Made by a program: the position numbers and the translations under genes. A DNA stretch of 64,000 nucleotides from Bacillus wiedmannii. Its GTDB lineage: Bacteria > Bacillota > Bacilli > Bacillales > Bacillaceae_G. The DNA lies in contig NZ_LOBC01000093.1 of assembly GCF_001583695.1 (NCBI RefSeq), positions 124,001 through 188,000 on the forward strand, in the 5' to 3' direction. Under the pieces are notes generated by a model that was not told the origin of the DNA, ran no database searches, and worked only from the letters and a program-made list of their open reading frames with translations. Positions 27,742 through 36,598 of the stretch are shown in pieces (positions within the stretch are counted from its first letter, which is position 1; each line of letters starts with the position of its first letter).

Positions 27742-27775
27742 AAAAAAACAGCTGCAGGCATTTAGCCAGCAGCTG
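27742..27775 (-). terminator. terminator of GDPD gene, overlapping its 3' end
   Basis: CAGCTGC (27749-27755) and GCAGCTG (27769-27775) form the stem; on the minus strand seven T residues follow. The stop codon (27762) lies in the loop and the first arm encodes residues near the C-terminus (PAA). Confidence 0.8.
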
Positions 27776-29633
27776 GGTAACTTATAAATAACTTGGAAAA
27801 TAAATCATCTGTTGTTTCAGTAATTTTATCAAACAAATCACTTTCTTCCGCTTCTTGCTCTTTTAACATCTTAATTGTTTCACGTGCATCTTCAGGATAA
27901 TCGGTAATGATACCATCTACGTTTAATTTATAATATCCCTTTAAACTTTCCATATCATTTACCGTCCATACGTAAATCGGCTTGTTTAACTTTCTTGCTT
28001 CTTTTACTAATTTCTTATTTAACATGTATTCTTCTGCTACATAAAAATCAGCTTTCACATTCTTTAAGTTAGCTCTACTTGCATACAGTATATATCCTAC
28101 TTTTATATTGGGATTTGCACGTTTAAACTCTTTAATAAGCGGATAGTGTAACGTTTGAATGACACATTGCTTCTCAAATTCATTATCTTTAATCACTTTT
28201 AATACTTTGTTTACGAAATCTTTTTCACCACCATGAAGCTTCACTTCAATATTAAGTTTGATTTTGTCCTTTGACAGCTTAATAATCTCATCAAGTGTAC
28301 TTATTTGTCCTGAAAACCCATCTTGACTAAGAGTAAGCTGTCTTAACTCGTCCATCGTTAAATCTGACACATGAACATTAGCATTAGCAAGACGTTTTAG
28401 CTTCAAATCATGTATAACTGCTAGTTCACCGTCTTTCGTTTGCAGTACATCAATTTCAGCATAGTCTGCTTTCGCATCAATAGCCCCCTGCACAGCTTCT
28501 TTCGTATTCTCTACACCTTTTGAAATATAACCACGATGAGCCATAATAATTGGTTCTTTATATGTGTTTGTAATAAAGGTCACAATGAAGGCAACAACCA
28601 TTCCCGCAGTAATAATTCCTACAATATATACGCCAATAAATTTCCAACGATGTTTTTGGAAGAAACATTTATCTGCTTTCGTTTTCGAATAATCTAATCC
28701 TTCTTCTAATAAAACATCTTCAACTGGAACCTTTTGTAAGTACAATCGCGTAATCGCCATAATATAAAATGGTGTCACGATAAAGCTAAATAAATACAAT
28801 GTACTCGTTAAAAACACAGACATTGTTGATTCCGCTAATAATGCAAATGTCCCTGCTGGGTTTGTAAATTCATATACTCCCCACAGACAAAGTAAATAAA
28901 TTCCTATAAATAAAAGAAAGACAATTCCTACAGATATGAAAAAACCTACTAAAAAGAATAATACTTTAAAAAAGCTTTCTTTTACTAAGTTTGCACTTTT
29001 TCGTGCTGCGGTGCGGAACGGCTTTTCCTCTAAAACAATAATAGGTAAAACAAAGATCCAACGAAGATTTAAATAGGCAACTACAGCAAAGAAAGTATAA
29101 TATCCAACTTGACCCATTGTTGTCTTAAATAGTTCACCTGTAATAAAATTAGGAATTTGAATCTCAGGAATCAATGCAGATTTATACCCCGTACTTAATA
29201 GTGGTAATAACACAACTGCGTACAAAACAAATCCTGGTAAGCAATATGTAAAAAGGGAAGGTAAATACGTTACTGTTTTATACAAAATCGGACGTAATCT
29301 CACCTTTTGCCTTTTATGAGCAAAGTACGAAATAATAATAAGCACCGCAAATTCCGTAAAGATAAGAAACAGTGCTAACAATGATAAAATTACGATTGCC
29401 ATTATGCCGTATGGCGTCTTTAAAAACGCTAATAATTCATCATTCGTCGCATTTGCATAACCACCAAAATACAATAACTTATTAAAAATGATCCCAAATA
29501 GCGGGACAAATACAATCGCTGCTAATAATTTATAAGCAAGTTGAAAGGTTAATACATTCCAAAAAGCAAATCTAACTGTTTGAAAGGAATGTCCAATTAC
29601 TCCTGGTATAGATAGTCTTTTACGGTGTTGCAT
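27762..29633 (-). CDS. membrane-fused glycerophosphodiester phosphodiesterase
   Basis: Cleaves glycerophosphodiesters to glycerol-3-phosphate and an alcohol, here probably at the membrane outer face. The 623-residue protein has an N-terminal membrane domain of about 330 residues with six to eight helices (GDPD_N membrane family), then a GDPD domain: IIMAHRGYISKGVENTKEA, ADYAEIDVLQTKDGELAVIHD with catalytic His and acidic residues, LNIEVKLHG, and VYVWTVND-like IYVWTVNDMESL with DGIITDYPED. A GTG at 29645 is in frame, but ATG 29633 is five bases after GGAGGA and was chosen. Possible roles in phospholipid or teichoic-acid turnover. Confidence 0.9.
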   Translation of the reverse strand: MQHRKRLSIPGVIGHSFQTVRFAFWNVLTFQLAYKLLAAIVFVPLFGIIFNKLLYFGGYANATNDELLAFLKTPYGIMAIVILSLLALFLIFTEFAVLIIISYFAHKRQKVRLRPILYKTVTYLPSLFTYCLPGFVLYAVVLLPLLSTGYKSALIPEIQIPNFITGELFKTTMGQVGYYTFFAVVAYLNLRWIFVLPIIVLEEKPFRTAARKSANLVKESFFKVLFFLVGFFISVGIVFLLFIGIYLLCLWGVYEFTNPAGTFALLAESTMSVFLTSTLYLFSFIVTPFYIMAITRLYLQKVPVEDVLLEEGLDYSKTKADKCFFQKHRWKFIGVYIVGIITAGMVVAFIVTFITNTYKEPIIMAHRGYISKGVENTKEAVQGAIDAKADYAEIDVLQTKDGELAVIHDLKLKRLANANVHVSDLTMDELRQLTLSQDGFSGQISTLDEIIKLSKDKIKLNIEVKLHGGEKDFVNKVLKVIKDNEFEKQCVIQTLHYPLIKEFKRANPNIKVGYILYASRANLKNVKADFYVAEEYMLNKKLVKEARKLNKPIYVWTVNDMESLKGYYKLNVDGIITDYPEDARETIKMLKEQEAEESDLFDKITETTDDLFSKLFISYPAAG

Positions 29634-29748
29634 ATATTCCTCCACATTCTAAAACGATATTTGAGATGGATTCCACATTTCCATTTCTAATCCATCTTTT
29701 TAATAATAATATATTCCGCTTAACATGAACACTCTTATACATACAATG

Positions 29749-29781
29749 AAAAAAGTGATGGTTACTCCCCATCACTTTTTT
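29749..29781 (-). terminator. terminator of the formate dehydrogenase unit
   Basis: GTGATGG and CCATCAC around a seven-base loop, flanked by six A and six T residues. Confidence 0.9.
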
Positions 29782-29789
29782 CATCTACT

Positions 29790-30272
29790 CTATTTTTTCT
29801 CTAACCCTTGTCCAAATGCTTTCAAGAAGCTAAAACCGAATGTAATGGCTCTATTGATATCTGGATCTTTTAACACTTTAAAGAAATCCATCACTTTTGT
29901 TTTTTTGCCACTATTTAATTCATCTGTTGCAAATTGTAATCCAGTGACTAAACTCGATGTGATTTGCTTCGTTACTTCTGGGTCAACTGAGGATAGTGCT
30001 TCCCCCGCTCCCATCATATTGTTAAGTGCATTTTTAACTGGTTCACGATTTAATTGCTCCACAGCGATCTTTGAAACATCTTCCTTCGCAGCAAGTAAAC
30101 TAATCGCCGCATCTAATATACCAGCCTTTTGCAACTGTGCTAAAAGCTGCATTGTTTCTTCTACTGCTTCACGATTATTAGATAGCTCATTTAGAAGTTC
30201 ATCTGCTAATTGCTGCTTCTGTTCTTCCTCTGTTACAACTTTCTTTTTAATTAACGTAATTTCTTTCGCCAC
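29790..30272 (-). CDS. DUF1641 protein associated with formate dehydrogenase
   Basis: A 160-residue soluble, helical protein with the DUF1641 pattern (LLAQLQKAGILDAAISLLAA in the middle and KVLKDPDINRAITFGFSFLKAFGQGL at the end). B. subtilis homologues YjgD and YrhD are likewise encoded next to formate dehydrogenase genes yjgC and yrhE. GTG start with GGAG three bases upstream, 12 bp after the fdh stop, so the two are cotranscribed and probably coupled. It may be a small subunit or maturation partner; function not established. Confidence 0.85.
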   Translation of the reverse strand: MAKEITLIKKKVVTEEEQKQQLADELLNELSNNREAVEETMQLLAQLQKAGILDAAISLLAAKEDVSKIAVEQLNREPVKNALNNMMGAGEALSSVDPEVTKQITSSLVTGLQFATDELNSGKKTKVMDFFKVLKDPDINRAITFGFSFLKAFGQGLEKK

Positions 30273-30284
30273 TATCTCCGCCCC

Positions 30285-33221
30285 CTAGTCCACAAGTGAT
30301 ACGTATTGTTTTCTTTGCCACTTTTGCTCGATTTCAACACCATTTTGCGGATTACGCTTTTTATCTCGCGGGTTCGAAGATGGTAACGGGCGGTCTCCTT
30401 TTTCACGTAACACACGCATTTTCACCATCGTTTGTTTATACGCCGGTGTACACGTATAAATGTCTGTTGCCGTCCCAGTTAAAATATTAATCGCTTCTTC
30501 ATTTACTGTTGCATGCATCGGTAAATATAGCTCTTTCCCCGTTACACGATCTGTAATAAGCGCTTGTACTTTAATTTTCCCAAATGGTGATGCTAATTCC
30601 ACAAGACCACCATCTTTCACATTGCGCTCTATAGCAAGTTCCGGTGAAATTTCAACGAATACTTCAGATACTTTAGATAAAATACCAGCCGACTTATTCG
30701 TCATATTCCCTTCATGGAAATGCTCGAGCATGCGTCCATTATTTAAAAGTAAATCATACTCATCTGGTGCTACAACCGGTGGTACCCATTCATCTAATGA
30801 TAAACGAGCAAGTTTATCTGGGAAGTTAAATCCGTCTACATATAATAGCGGTGTATCGCTACCATCATGACTACCCCAACATAAACTATTCCATCCTTCT
30901 AGACGGTCATACGTCGCTTGAGAGTATAACGGTGCAAGTGATGCGATTTCGTCCATAATTTCACTTGGACTTTCGTAATTCCAATCCCCACCCAGTGCAC
31001 GAGCAACTTTTTGCAAAATCCACCAATCTGGTTTGGAATCACCAAGCGGTTTCAATACTTCATATAATCTTTGAATACGGCGCTCTGTATTCGTAAACGT
31101 TCCTTCTTTTTCTAAGCTTGGTGCTGCCGGTAAAATAACATCAGCAAAACGAGCTGTTTTTGATAAGAACATATCTTGAACGACAAGAAAATCTAAATTC
31201 GCTAAAATATGTTGCACATGGTTCGCATTTGAATCGACTAAAGCCATTTCCTCACCCATGACATACATACCGCGTAGTTTTCCTTCTTCCGCTGCAAGTA
31301 ACATTGCAATATTATTTAATCCTGGCGCTTTCGGAATAGTTGTACCATATGCTTTTTCAAACTTAGCACGAAGCGTATCATCTGATACTGCTTGATAACC
31401 TGGAAGCCAGTTTGGTAATGTTGCCATATCACAAGCACCTTGTACGTTATTATGTCCTCTTAATGGATATGCACCTGCACCAGGACGACGGTAGTTACCC
31501 GTAACAAGTAGTAAATTTGAAATTGCTGCTGATGTCGTACTTCCTCCTGTATTTTGAGTTACACCCATTCCCCAAAGTATACAAGTACCATCTGCTTCAT
31601 ATACCATACGAGCCATTTCTTTCAGATTTTCTTTCGAAATCCCTGTAATTTTCTCTGTATAGTCCAGCGTATATTTCTCTAGCATTTTGCTATATTCATC
31701 AAAATTCTTTACGTTTTCAGCTAAAAACTTTTTATCGTGCCAATCTTGATCAATAATATATTTCGTAATACCAGCAAGCCATACGTAATCCGTTCCTTGG
31801 CTCGGATGAATAAATAAATCCGCACGCTCTGCCATTTCATGTTTACGGAGGTCTGCTACAATTAGTTTTTGCTCGTGTAATTTATGAGCACGTTTTACAC
31901 GCGTCGCAAGTACAGGATGTCCTTCTGTTGGATTCGCACCAACGATAATGACAAGTCCTGCTTCAGCTATATCTTTCACTGTTCCAGCATCCCCGCCCAT
32001 ACCGACAGTTTTAAATAAACCATCTGTCGCTGGCGACTGACAGTAACGAGAACAGTTGTCTACATTATTCGTTCCATATATTTGTCGAGCTAGTTTTTGC
32101 ATAAGGTAATTTTCTTCATTCGTTACTTTCGATGAAGAAATGAATCCAAATGCATCGCTGCCATATTCAGATTTAATATGCTGCATGTTAGAAGCAACAA
32201 CTTCTAATGCTTCTTCCCATGAAGCTTCAACAAACATATCTCCTTGGCGAATTAATGGCTTCGTAATTCGATCTTCACTATTTACAAAGTCCCATCCAAA
32301 TTTACCTTTTACACATGTGGAAATACCATTAACAGGTGCATCTGAAACAGGTTGTACTTTCAAAATTTGACGATCTTTCGTCCATACTTCGAATGAACAA
32401 CCGACACCACAAAATGTACAAACTGTTTTTGTTTTATTAACTTTCGTCTTACGCATCGCAGCCTCTACTTCTGAAACTGCCAAAATACTACTATATCCAG
32501 GCTCTACATCCTTTACAAAATCAATCATCGGATCTAACACATCTGGCTTTAATCCTGTCATGAATCCAGCTTCACCTAACATTGATTTTTCCATTAACGC
32601 ATTACATGGACATACTGTTACACATTGCCCACAACTCACACAAGATGAGTCATTTATGCTTACACCATGATCCCATATAACACGTGGACGATCTAAGTTC
32701 CAGTCTATCGATATAGTTTCATTAACCTGTAAGTTTTGACATACTTCTACACACTGTCCACAAGCAATGCATTGATTTGGATCATACCGATAAAACGGAT
32801 GTGACATATCCACTTCACAAGCACTTACTTTCGGCTCATACGGATATTTCTGTTCTTCGATTCCCATCATATGTACCGTGTTATGGACTTTACAGTTACC
32901 ATTATTGTTATCACAAACGGTACAATACAATAAATGATTCTCTAATATTCGATCCATTGCCTCAGTCTGTGCCTCTTTTGCACGCTGGGACTGTCTTTCG
33001 ATATGCATACCGTTCTCTAATTTCGTTGAACAAGCACGTAATAACTTCCCATTTACTTCTACAATACACGTATCACAAGTTTGAATTGGATCTACTTCTG
33101 GTACATGACAAATTTGAGGATGTTCCAAATTACTCTCGTTAAATAATTGTAGTATCGTCTTTTCACCCGATGTGGAAAATTCTTTACCATCCACGGTTAC
33201 ACGGACTGTCTGTTCTGCCAT
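30285..33221 (-). CDS. fdhA: formate dehydrogenase, molybdopterin catalytic subunit (YjgC/YrhE-like)
   Basis: Oxidises formate to CO2 with a bis-molybdopterin guanine dinucleotide cofactor. The 978-residue protein has an N-terminal [2Fe-2S] ferredoxin-like domain (CDTCIVEV), two [4Fe-4S] clusters (CIACGQCVEVCQ and CVSCGQCVTVCPCNAL, about residues 140-215), a further cluster motif CTFCGVGCSFEVW (about 265) and the molybdopterin oxidoreductase body; NVDNCSRYCQSP carries the presumed Mo-ligating cysteine rather than selenocysteine. The frame extends to 33245, but ATG 33221 follows GGAGAGGGG and gives the family length. Operon with DUF1641; fdhD is divergent. Confidence 0.94.
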   Translation of the reverse strand: MAEQTVRVTVDGKEFSTSGEKTILQLFNESNLEHPQICHVPEVDPIQTCDTCIVEVNGKLLRACSTKLENGMHIERQSQRAKEAQTEAMDRILENHLLYCTVCDNNNGNCKVHNTVHMMGIEEQKYPYEPKVSACEVDMSHPFYRYDPNQCIACGQCVEVCQNLQVNETISIDWNLDRPRVIWDHGVSINDSSCVSCGQCVTVCPCNALMEKSMLGEAGFMTGLKPDVLDPMIDFVKDVEPGYSSILAVSEVEAAMRKTKVNKTKTVCTFCGVGCSFEVWTKDRQILKVQPVSDAPVNGISTCVKGKFGWDFVNSEDRITKPLIRQGDMFVEASWEEALEVVASNMQHIKSEYGSDAFGFISSSKVTNEENYLMQKLARQIYGTNNVDNCSRYCQSPATDGLFKTVGMGGDAGTVKDIAEAGLVIIVGANPTEGHPVLATRVKRAHKLHEQKLIVADLRKHEMAERADLFIHPSQGTDYVWLAGITKYIIDQDWHDKKFLAENVKNFDEYSKMLEKYTLDYTEKITGISKENLKEMARMVYEADGTCILWGMGVTQNTGGSTTSAAISNLLLVTGNYRRPGAGAYPLRGHNNVQGACDMATLPNWLPGYQAVSDDTLRAKFEKAYGTTIPKAPGLNNIAMLLAAEEGKLRGMYVMGEEMALVDSNANHVQHILANLDFLVVQDMFLSKTARFADVILPAAPSLEKEGTFTNTERRIQRLYEVLKPLGDSKPDWWILQKVARALGGDWNYESPSEIMDEIASLAPLYSQATYDRLEGWNSLCWGSHDGSDTPLLYVDGFNFPDKLARLSLDEWVPPVVAPDEYDLLLNNGRMLEHFHEGNMTNKSAGILSKVSEVFVEISPELAIERNVKDGGLVELASPFGKIKVQALITDRVTGKELYLPMHATVNEEAINILTGTATDIYTCTPAYKQTMVKMRVLREKGDRPLPSSNPRDKKRNPQNGVEIEQKWQRKQYVSLVD

Positions 33222-33521
33222 AGTTTCCCCTCTCCTTACAACCAACTGTACAACACAATTATGAATCCGTTTTCAAAATCGCATTACTGTACATATTTTT
33301 GAAACGCTCTGCCCGAATACTTTTCTTATGAAGTCGATTCTAGATGTTATAAGGTATAACTACGAAAGCTTGAAAATATCACTATTCTACGGTTCTATTA
33401 TATCGTACATATACAATAATAACCAAAATAATCTGTGATTTCCTTGCTAATAGGTGTTTTTATTTCCCCATTGTTTTATGATAAATATGGGAGAGAAATA
33501 CATATAAAAGGGGAATTTAAT

Positions 33522-34328
33522 ATGGGGCCTACGCAAGAGACTTATACAATTGTACGCTATCAATCTGGTACATTTTCAAAACAACTGGATGAGATTGTTA
33601 CAGAATCTCCTATTACTATTAAATTAAATGGTGAAGAATATGTAACAGTTGTATGCACACCAAATTATATTGAAGATATGGTAATTGGTTTTTTAATTTC
33701 TGAAGGAATTATTGCTTCCTATAAAGATGTTGAAGAACTATGGGTGCAAAAAGATAACGGAATTGTCCATGTAACATCATCAAAAGTAAATCCACTCTAT
33801 CAAACTTTATATAATAAACGATACATCACTTCTTGCTGCGGAAAAGGTAGACAAGGTTTCATTTTCGTTAACGATGCAGCAAAAGCAAAAGATTTACATG
33901 ATATACATGTAAAAATTACTCCTGAAGAATGCTTTTACTTAATGAATACTTTACAACAATCTTCCACTACCTTTCGCCAAACCGGCGGGGTTCACAATAC
34001 CGCGCTATGTGATCGAAATAATATCCTCCTATCAAGAATGGATATCGGAAGACATAATGCATTAGATAAAATATATGGCCATTGTTTGCGCAACGATATA
34101 TCTGTTAAAGGAAAAATCATTGCATTTAGTGGGCGTATTTCATCCGAAATTTTACTCAAAGTTTCAAAAATCGGATGTGAAATGGTTCTATCTAAATCCG
34201 CTCCAACAAAATTAGCATTACAACTCGCTCATGATTTAGGCATTACAGTCGTAGGATTTATTAGAAACGAATCTTGCAATATTTACACACATCCACATCG
34301 AATTGATGGTTATCAATCGAATAACTAA
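33522..34328 (+). CDS. fdhD: formate dehydrogenase accessory sulfurtransferase FdhD
   Basis: Transfers sulfur to the molybdenum cofactor of formate dehydrogenase, which is needed for activity. The 268-residue protein contains the cysteine motif ITSCCGKGRQGF (about residues 107-118), GFLISEGII, the RTGGVHNTALCD-like QTGGVHNTALCDRNN, and MDIGRHNALDKIYGH, all typical of FdhD. The frame starts at 33435, but ATG 33522, after AAAAGGGGAATTTAAT, gives the family length. It is divergent from fdhA across a 300-bp promoter region. Confidence 0.94.
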   Translation: MGPTQETYTIVRYQSGTFSKQLDEIVTESPITIKLNGEEYVTVVCTPNYIEDMVIGFLISEGIIASYKDVEELWVQKDNGIVHVTSSKVNPLYQTLYNKRYITSCCGKGRQGFIFVNDAAKAKDLHDIHVKITPEECFYLMNTLQQSSTTFRQTGGVHNTALCDRNNILLSRMDIGRHNALDKIYGHCLRNDISVKGKIIAFSGRISSEILLKVSKIGCEMVLSKSAPTKLALQLAHDLGITVVGFIRNESCNIYTHPHRIDGYQSNN

Positions 34329-34361
34329 AATAACTCCTCGGTTGAGGAGTTATTTTAGTTA
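34322..34361 (+). terminator. terminator of fdhD
   Basis: An 18-bp perfect stem starting TAACTAAAATAACTCCTC with a GGTT loop. The fdhD stop codon is inside the left arm. Confidence 0.9.
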
Positions 34362-34558
34362 TAAAAATGTAATATATTAAAGACTTGAATAGTTAATAAA
34401 GTTAATATATAATTTCATTACATATTAAAAACAAAACATTGTAGCATATATCTTTTCATTCTTTTACAAATTAAAAGAGACTGCTAACAAAACGCATACA
34501 CAATCTTATAGAAGTAATGGATTTATTTTATTTGAAATCGACCAAGGAGGTTATAACT

Positions 34559-35065
34559 ATGGAAATTCGCTTATTAACGACAGAGGACGCAGAAATATAT
34601 TTAAAAGTTTGTATGGAAGGTTTAACGAAGAACCCGGAAGCTTTTAGCTCTTCTTATGAAGATGTTCTTAAACATGAGGATCCTGTAGCTGCTATGGCAA
34701 AACGATTAAGCAATCCGGATAAGTATACTCTAGGGGTCTTCAAAGATAACGATTTAATCGGCATTTCTACTTTAGAAACAAAGCCTTTCATTAAACAAGA
34801 ACATAAAGCAAAAATCGGTTCCGTTTTTGTTTCCCCAAAAGCGCGTGGCCTTGGAGCAGGACGAGCTCTAATTAAAGCAATTATTGAAAATGCCGATAAA
34901 CTACATGTAGAACAACTTATGCTCGATGTTGTAGTTGGTAACGATGCTGCAAAAAAATTATATGAGTCATTAGGCTTCCAAACTTACGGCGTACAAGAAC
35001 GTTCTTTAAAACATAACGGTCAATATTGGGACGAGGAACATATGGTTCTGTTCTTAAATGATTAA
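34559..35065 (+). CDS. GNAT family N-acetyltransferase, copy 1
   Basis: A 168-residue acetyl-CoA-dependent acetyltransferase. The acetyl-CoA-binding motif A is GSVFVSPKARGLGAGRALIKAI (about 95-115) and motif B is VVVGNDAAKKLYESLGFQTYGVQERSLK. An upstream in-frame ATG at 34517 is not used because ATG 34559 follows AAGGAGGTTATAACT. A close paralogue is at 38208-38720, on the other side of a two-component system. Substrate unknown. Confidence 0.9.
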   Translation: MEIRLLTTEDAEIYLKVCMEGLTKNPEAFSSSYEDVLKHEDPVAAMAKRLSNPDKYTLGVFKDNDLIGISTLETKPFIKQEHKAKIGSVFVSPKARGLGAGRALIKAIIENADKLHVEQLMLDVVVGNDAAKKLYESLGFQTYGVQERSLKHNGQYWDEEHMVLFLND

Positions 35066-35084
35066 TACTTCAATATAGTTTTCC

Positions 35085-35118
35085 AAAAGCACCTTTTGAT
35101 TAAAAAAGGTGCTTTTTT
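35085..35118 (+). terminator. terminator of GNAT copy 1
   Basis: AAAAGCACCTTTT and AAAAGGTGCTTTT around a short loop, followed by T residues. Confidence 0.9.
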
Positions 35119-35120
35119 CA

Positions 35121-35184
35121 TTACAACAATGTAATCTTCATGTCACCTTTATCGATCGTACCAAACCTTTCCATTCATTATACT
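35121..35184 (+). promoter_or_regulatory. small-peptide promoter module, copy A
   Basis: TTACAACAATGTAA palindrome at 35121-35134, overlapping the direct repeat TGTAAT-CTTCA-TGTCAC, and TATACT at 35179-35184 (58 bp from palindrome start). The identical palindrome occurs before two other small-peptide genes at 41865 and 54157. No good -35 box is seen, suggesting an activator. Confidence 0.6.
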
Positions 35185-35257
35185 AAAAGTATAAAGTGAG
35201 GCACCAATTATGAAATGAACGTATAGCATTCAATTGATAGATAGAGGAGAATGTGAC

Positions 35258-35347
35258 ATGAAACAAAACAAACGAGCTATGCTTTTAATATTTACTACAG
35301 CAATTGTAACTTCTGGGTTAGCCATTTTACCTTGGTTTATTATATAG
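35258..35347 (+). CDS. 29-residue hydrophobic peptide
   Basis: Short open frame starting MKQNKRAMLLIFTTAIVTSG and ending with LAILPWFII: a basic start followed by one membrane-spanning stretch. Good RBS GAGGAGAATGTGAC before the ATG, an upstream promoter module shared with other small-peptide loci, and a strong terminator 20 bp after the stop. No family is recognised. It could be a small membrane peptide or an exported signal. Confidence 0.65.
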   Translation: MKQNKRAMLLIFTTAIVTSGLAILPWFII

Positions 35348-35366
35348 AACTATTCCCCTAATAACG

Positions 35367-35406
35367 AAAAAAGCTTATTGCTTCTTAAGAAGCAATAAGC
35401 TTTTTT
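35367..35406. terminator. bidirectional palindromic terminator
   Basis: A perfect 40-bp palindrome, each arm starting or ending with AAAAAAGCTTATTGCTTC or its complement. It serves the 29-residue peptide gene and the convergent 40-residue membrane protein gene. Confidence 0.9.
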
Positions 35407-35409
35407 ATA

Positions 35410-35532
35410 TTATAAAATCCCCAAAATTTTATTTACACAACTTATAATAATAACCATAGATACGGCAATGCACATGACAACCGTATTACGATCTTGCTTT
35501 TCTTTTTTTGAAATTTCTTCTTTTGGATTCAT
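35410..35532 (-). CDS. 40-residue single-span membrane protein
   Basis: Small protein starting MNPKEEISKKEKQDRNTVVM, then a hydrophobic stretch (CIAVSMVIIISCV) and ending NKILGIL. RBS AAAAGGAGATCATACAC is strong. The charged N-terminus and single transmembrane helix fit many unnamed small Bacillus membrane proteins. It is convergent with the peptide gene at 35258 and divergent from the response regulator gene at 35862. Function unknown. Confidence 0.75.
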   Translation of the reverse strand: MNPKEEISKKEKQDRNTVVMCIAVSMVIIISCVNKILGIL

Positions 35533-35638
35533 GTGTATGATCTCCTTTTAAAAAAAGTGTGAGATAGGAAATTTTTCTTATCCGATGCGAGGTGAATACG
35601 AAAACCCTCTCTATCTCACATACACAATAGAATGGAAT

Positions 35639-35701
35639 TGTCATTTTATAAATAAAATGACATGACGTTATGTCGCAACATAGGGTATTTTGTGTCGCTA
35701 C
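35639..35701. promoter_or_regulatory. palindrome and TGTCGC direct repeats in divergent promoter region
   Basis: TGTCATTTTAT and ATAAAATGACA form a 24-bp palindrome with AA centre (35639-35662). Next to it TGTCGCAAC (35671-35679) and TGTCGCTAC (35693-35701) are direct repeats 22 bp apart, two helical turns. They lie between the small membrane protein gene and the response regulator gene and may be operators; the binder is unknown. Confidence 0.45.
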
Positions 35702-35861
35702 GTTTTCTATTATAAGAAATAGTTGTGCAAAACTAGTGCATTTTTTATGTCAATTACTCTGAGCGAAAAATAACTCTTCCACTCAATCACATAAAAAGAG
35801 TTTTTTATTATTTTCATGTAAACTATACAAGTAGAATGAACAGTTTGGGGTGCACAATATT

Positions 35862-36533
35862 ATGGTTAAAATTTTATTAGTAGACGATGAAGAACGCATG
35901 TTACGATTATTAGATTTGTTCTTAAGTCCTCGTGGCTATTTTTGTATGAAAGCTACCTCTGGCCTTGAAGCACTAAAGTTAATAGAACAAAAAGACTTCG
36001 ATATTATTTTGTTAGATGTTATGATGCCGAATATGGATGGATGGGATACTTGCTATCAAATCCGTCAAATTTCCAACGTTCCAATTATTATGCTAACAGC
36101 CCGCAATCAAAGTTACGATATGGTGAAAGGTCTCACTATGGGCGCAGATGACTATATTACAAAACCATTTGATGAGCATGTATTAGTCGCAAGAATCGAA
36201 GCTATATTACGTCGTACAAAGAAAGATGGATTTGTTAGCTTCAATGGTATCGAGTGGGATAAAACGAAACATACTGTCACAGTTTATAATGAAAAAATCT
36301 CCCTGACACCTATCGAGTTTTCGTTACTTGGATTATTTTTACAAAACACAAACCGTGCTTATAGCCGAGATGATTTAATCGAAAAAATTTGGGGTTATGA
36401 AACAGACATTGAATATAGAACAATCGATTCACATATTCGTAATATCCGCGATAAATTACGCAAAAAAGGATTTCCTGTTGAAGATTACTTAGAAACTGTC
36501 TATAAAGTCGGATATAAATGGAAAAGTGAATAA
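35862..36533 (+). CDS. OmpR-family response regulator
   Basis: A 223-residue two-component regulator. Receiver domain: KILLVDDEERMLRLLD with acidic pocket, phospho-acceptor in IILLDVMMPNMDGW (about residue 51), conserved T in LTAR and K in ITKPFD. C-terminal winged helix: KISLTPIEFSLLGLFLQN and RTIDSHIRNIRDKLRKKG. GTG 35850 is in frame, but ATG 35862 gives the usual receiver start. The partner kinase gene follows after 65 bp. Target genes unknown. Confidence 0.92.
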   Translation: MVKILLVDDEERMLRLLDLFLSPRGYFCMKATSGLEALKLIEQKDFDIILLDVMMPNMDGWDTCYQIRQISNVPIIMLTARNQSYDMVKGLTMGADDYITKPFDEHVLVARIEAILRRTKKDGFVSFNGIEWDKTKHTVTVYNEKISLTPIEFSLLGLFLQNTNRAYSRDDLIEKIWGYETDIEYRTIDSHIRNIRDKLRKKGFPVEDYLETVYKVGYKWKSE

Positions 36534-36540
36534 TTACTTC

Positions 36541-36569
36541 GGTCAGTGGACAATAGTATACCACTGACC
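36541..36569 (+). other. intercistronic hairpin between regulator and kinase genes
   Basis: GGTCAGTGG (36541-36549) and CCACTGACC (36561-36569) form a nine-bp stem, followed only by CTTTAT. It may partly terminate or stabilise the upstream message. Confidence 0.5.
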
Positions 36570-36598
36570 CTTTATATGAAATAAGGTATGGTGAGAAA

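Noticed and set aside
32040-32070. Selenocysteine in the formate dehydrogenase active site
   Set aside because: The codon at the NVDNCSRYCQ motif is a cysteine codon and there is no in-frame TGA.
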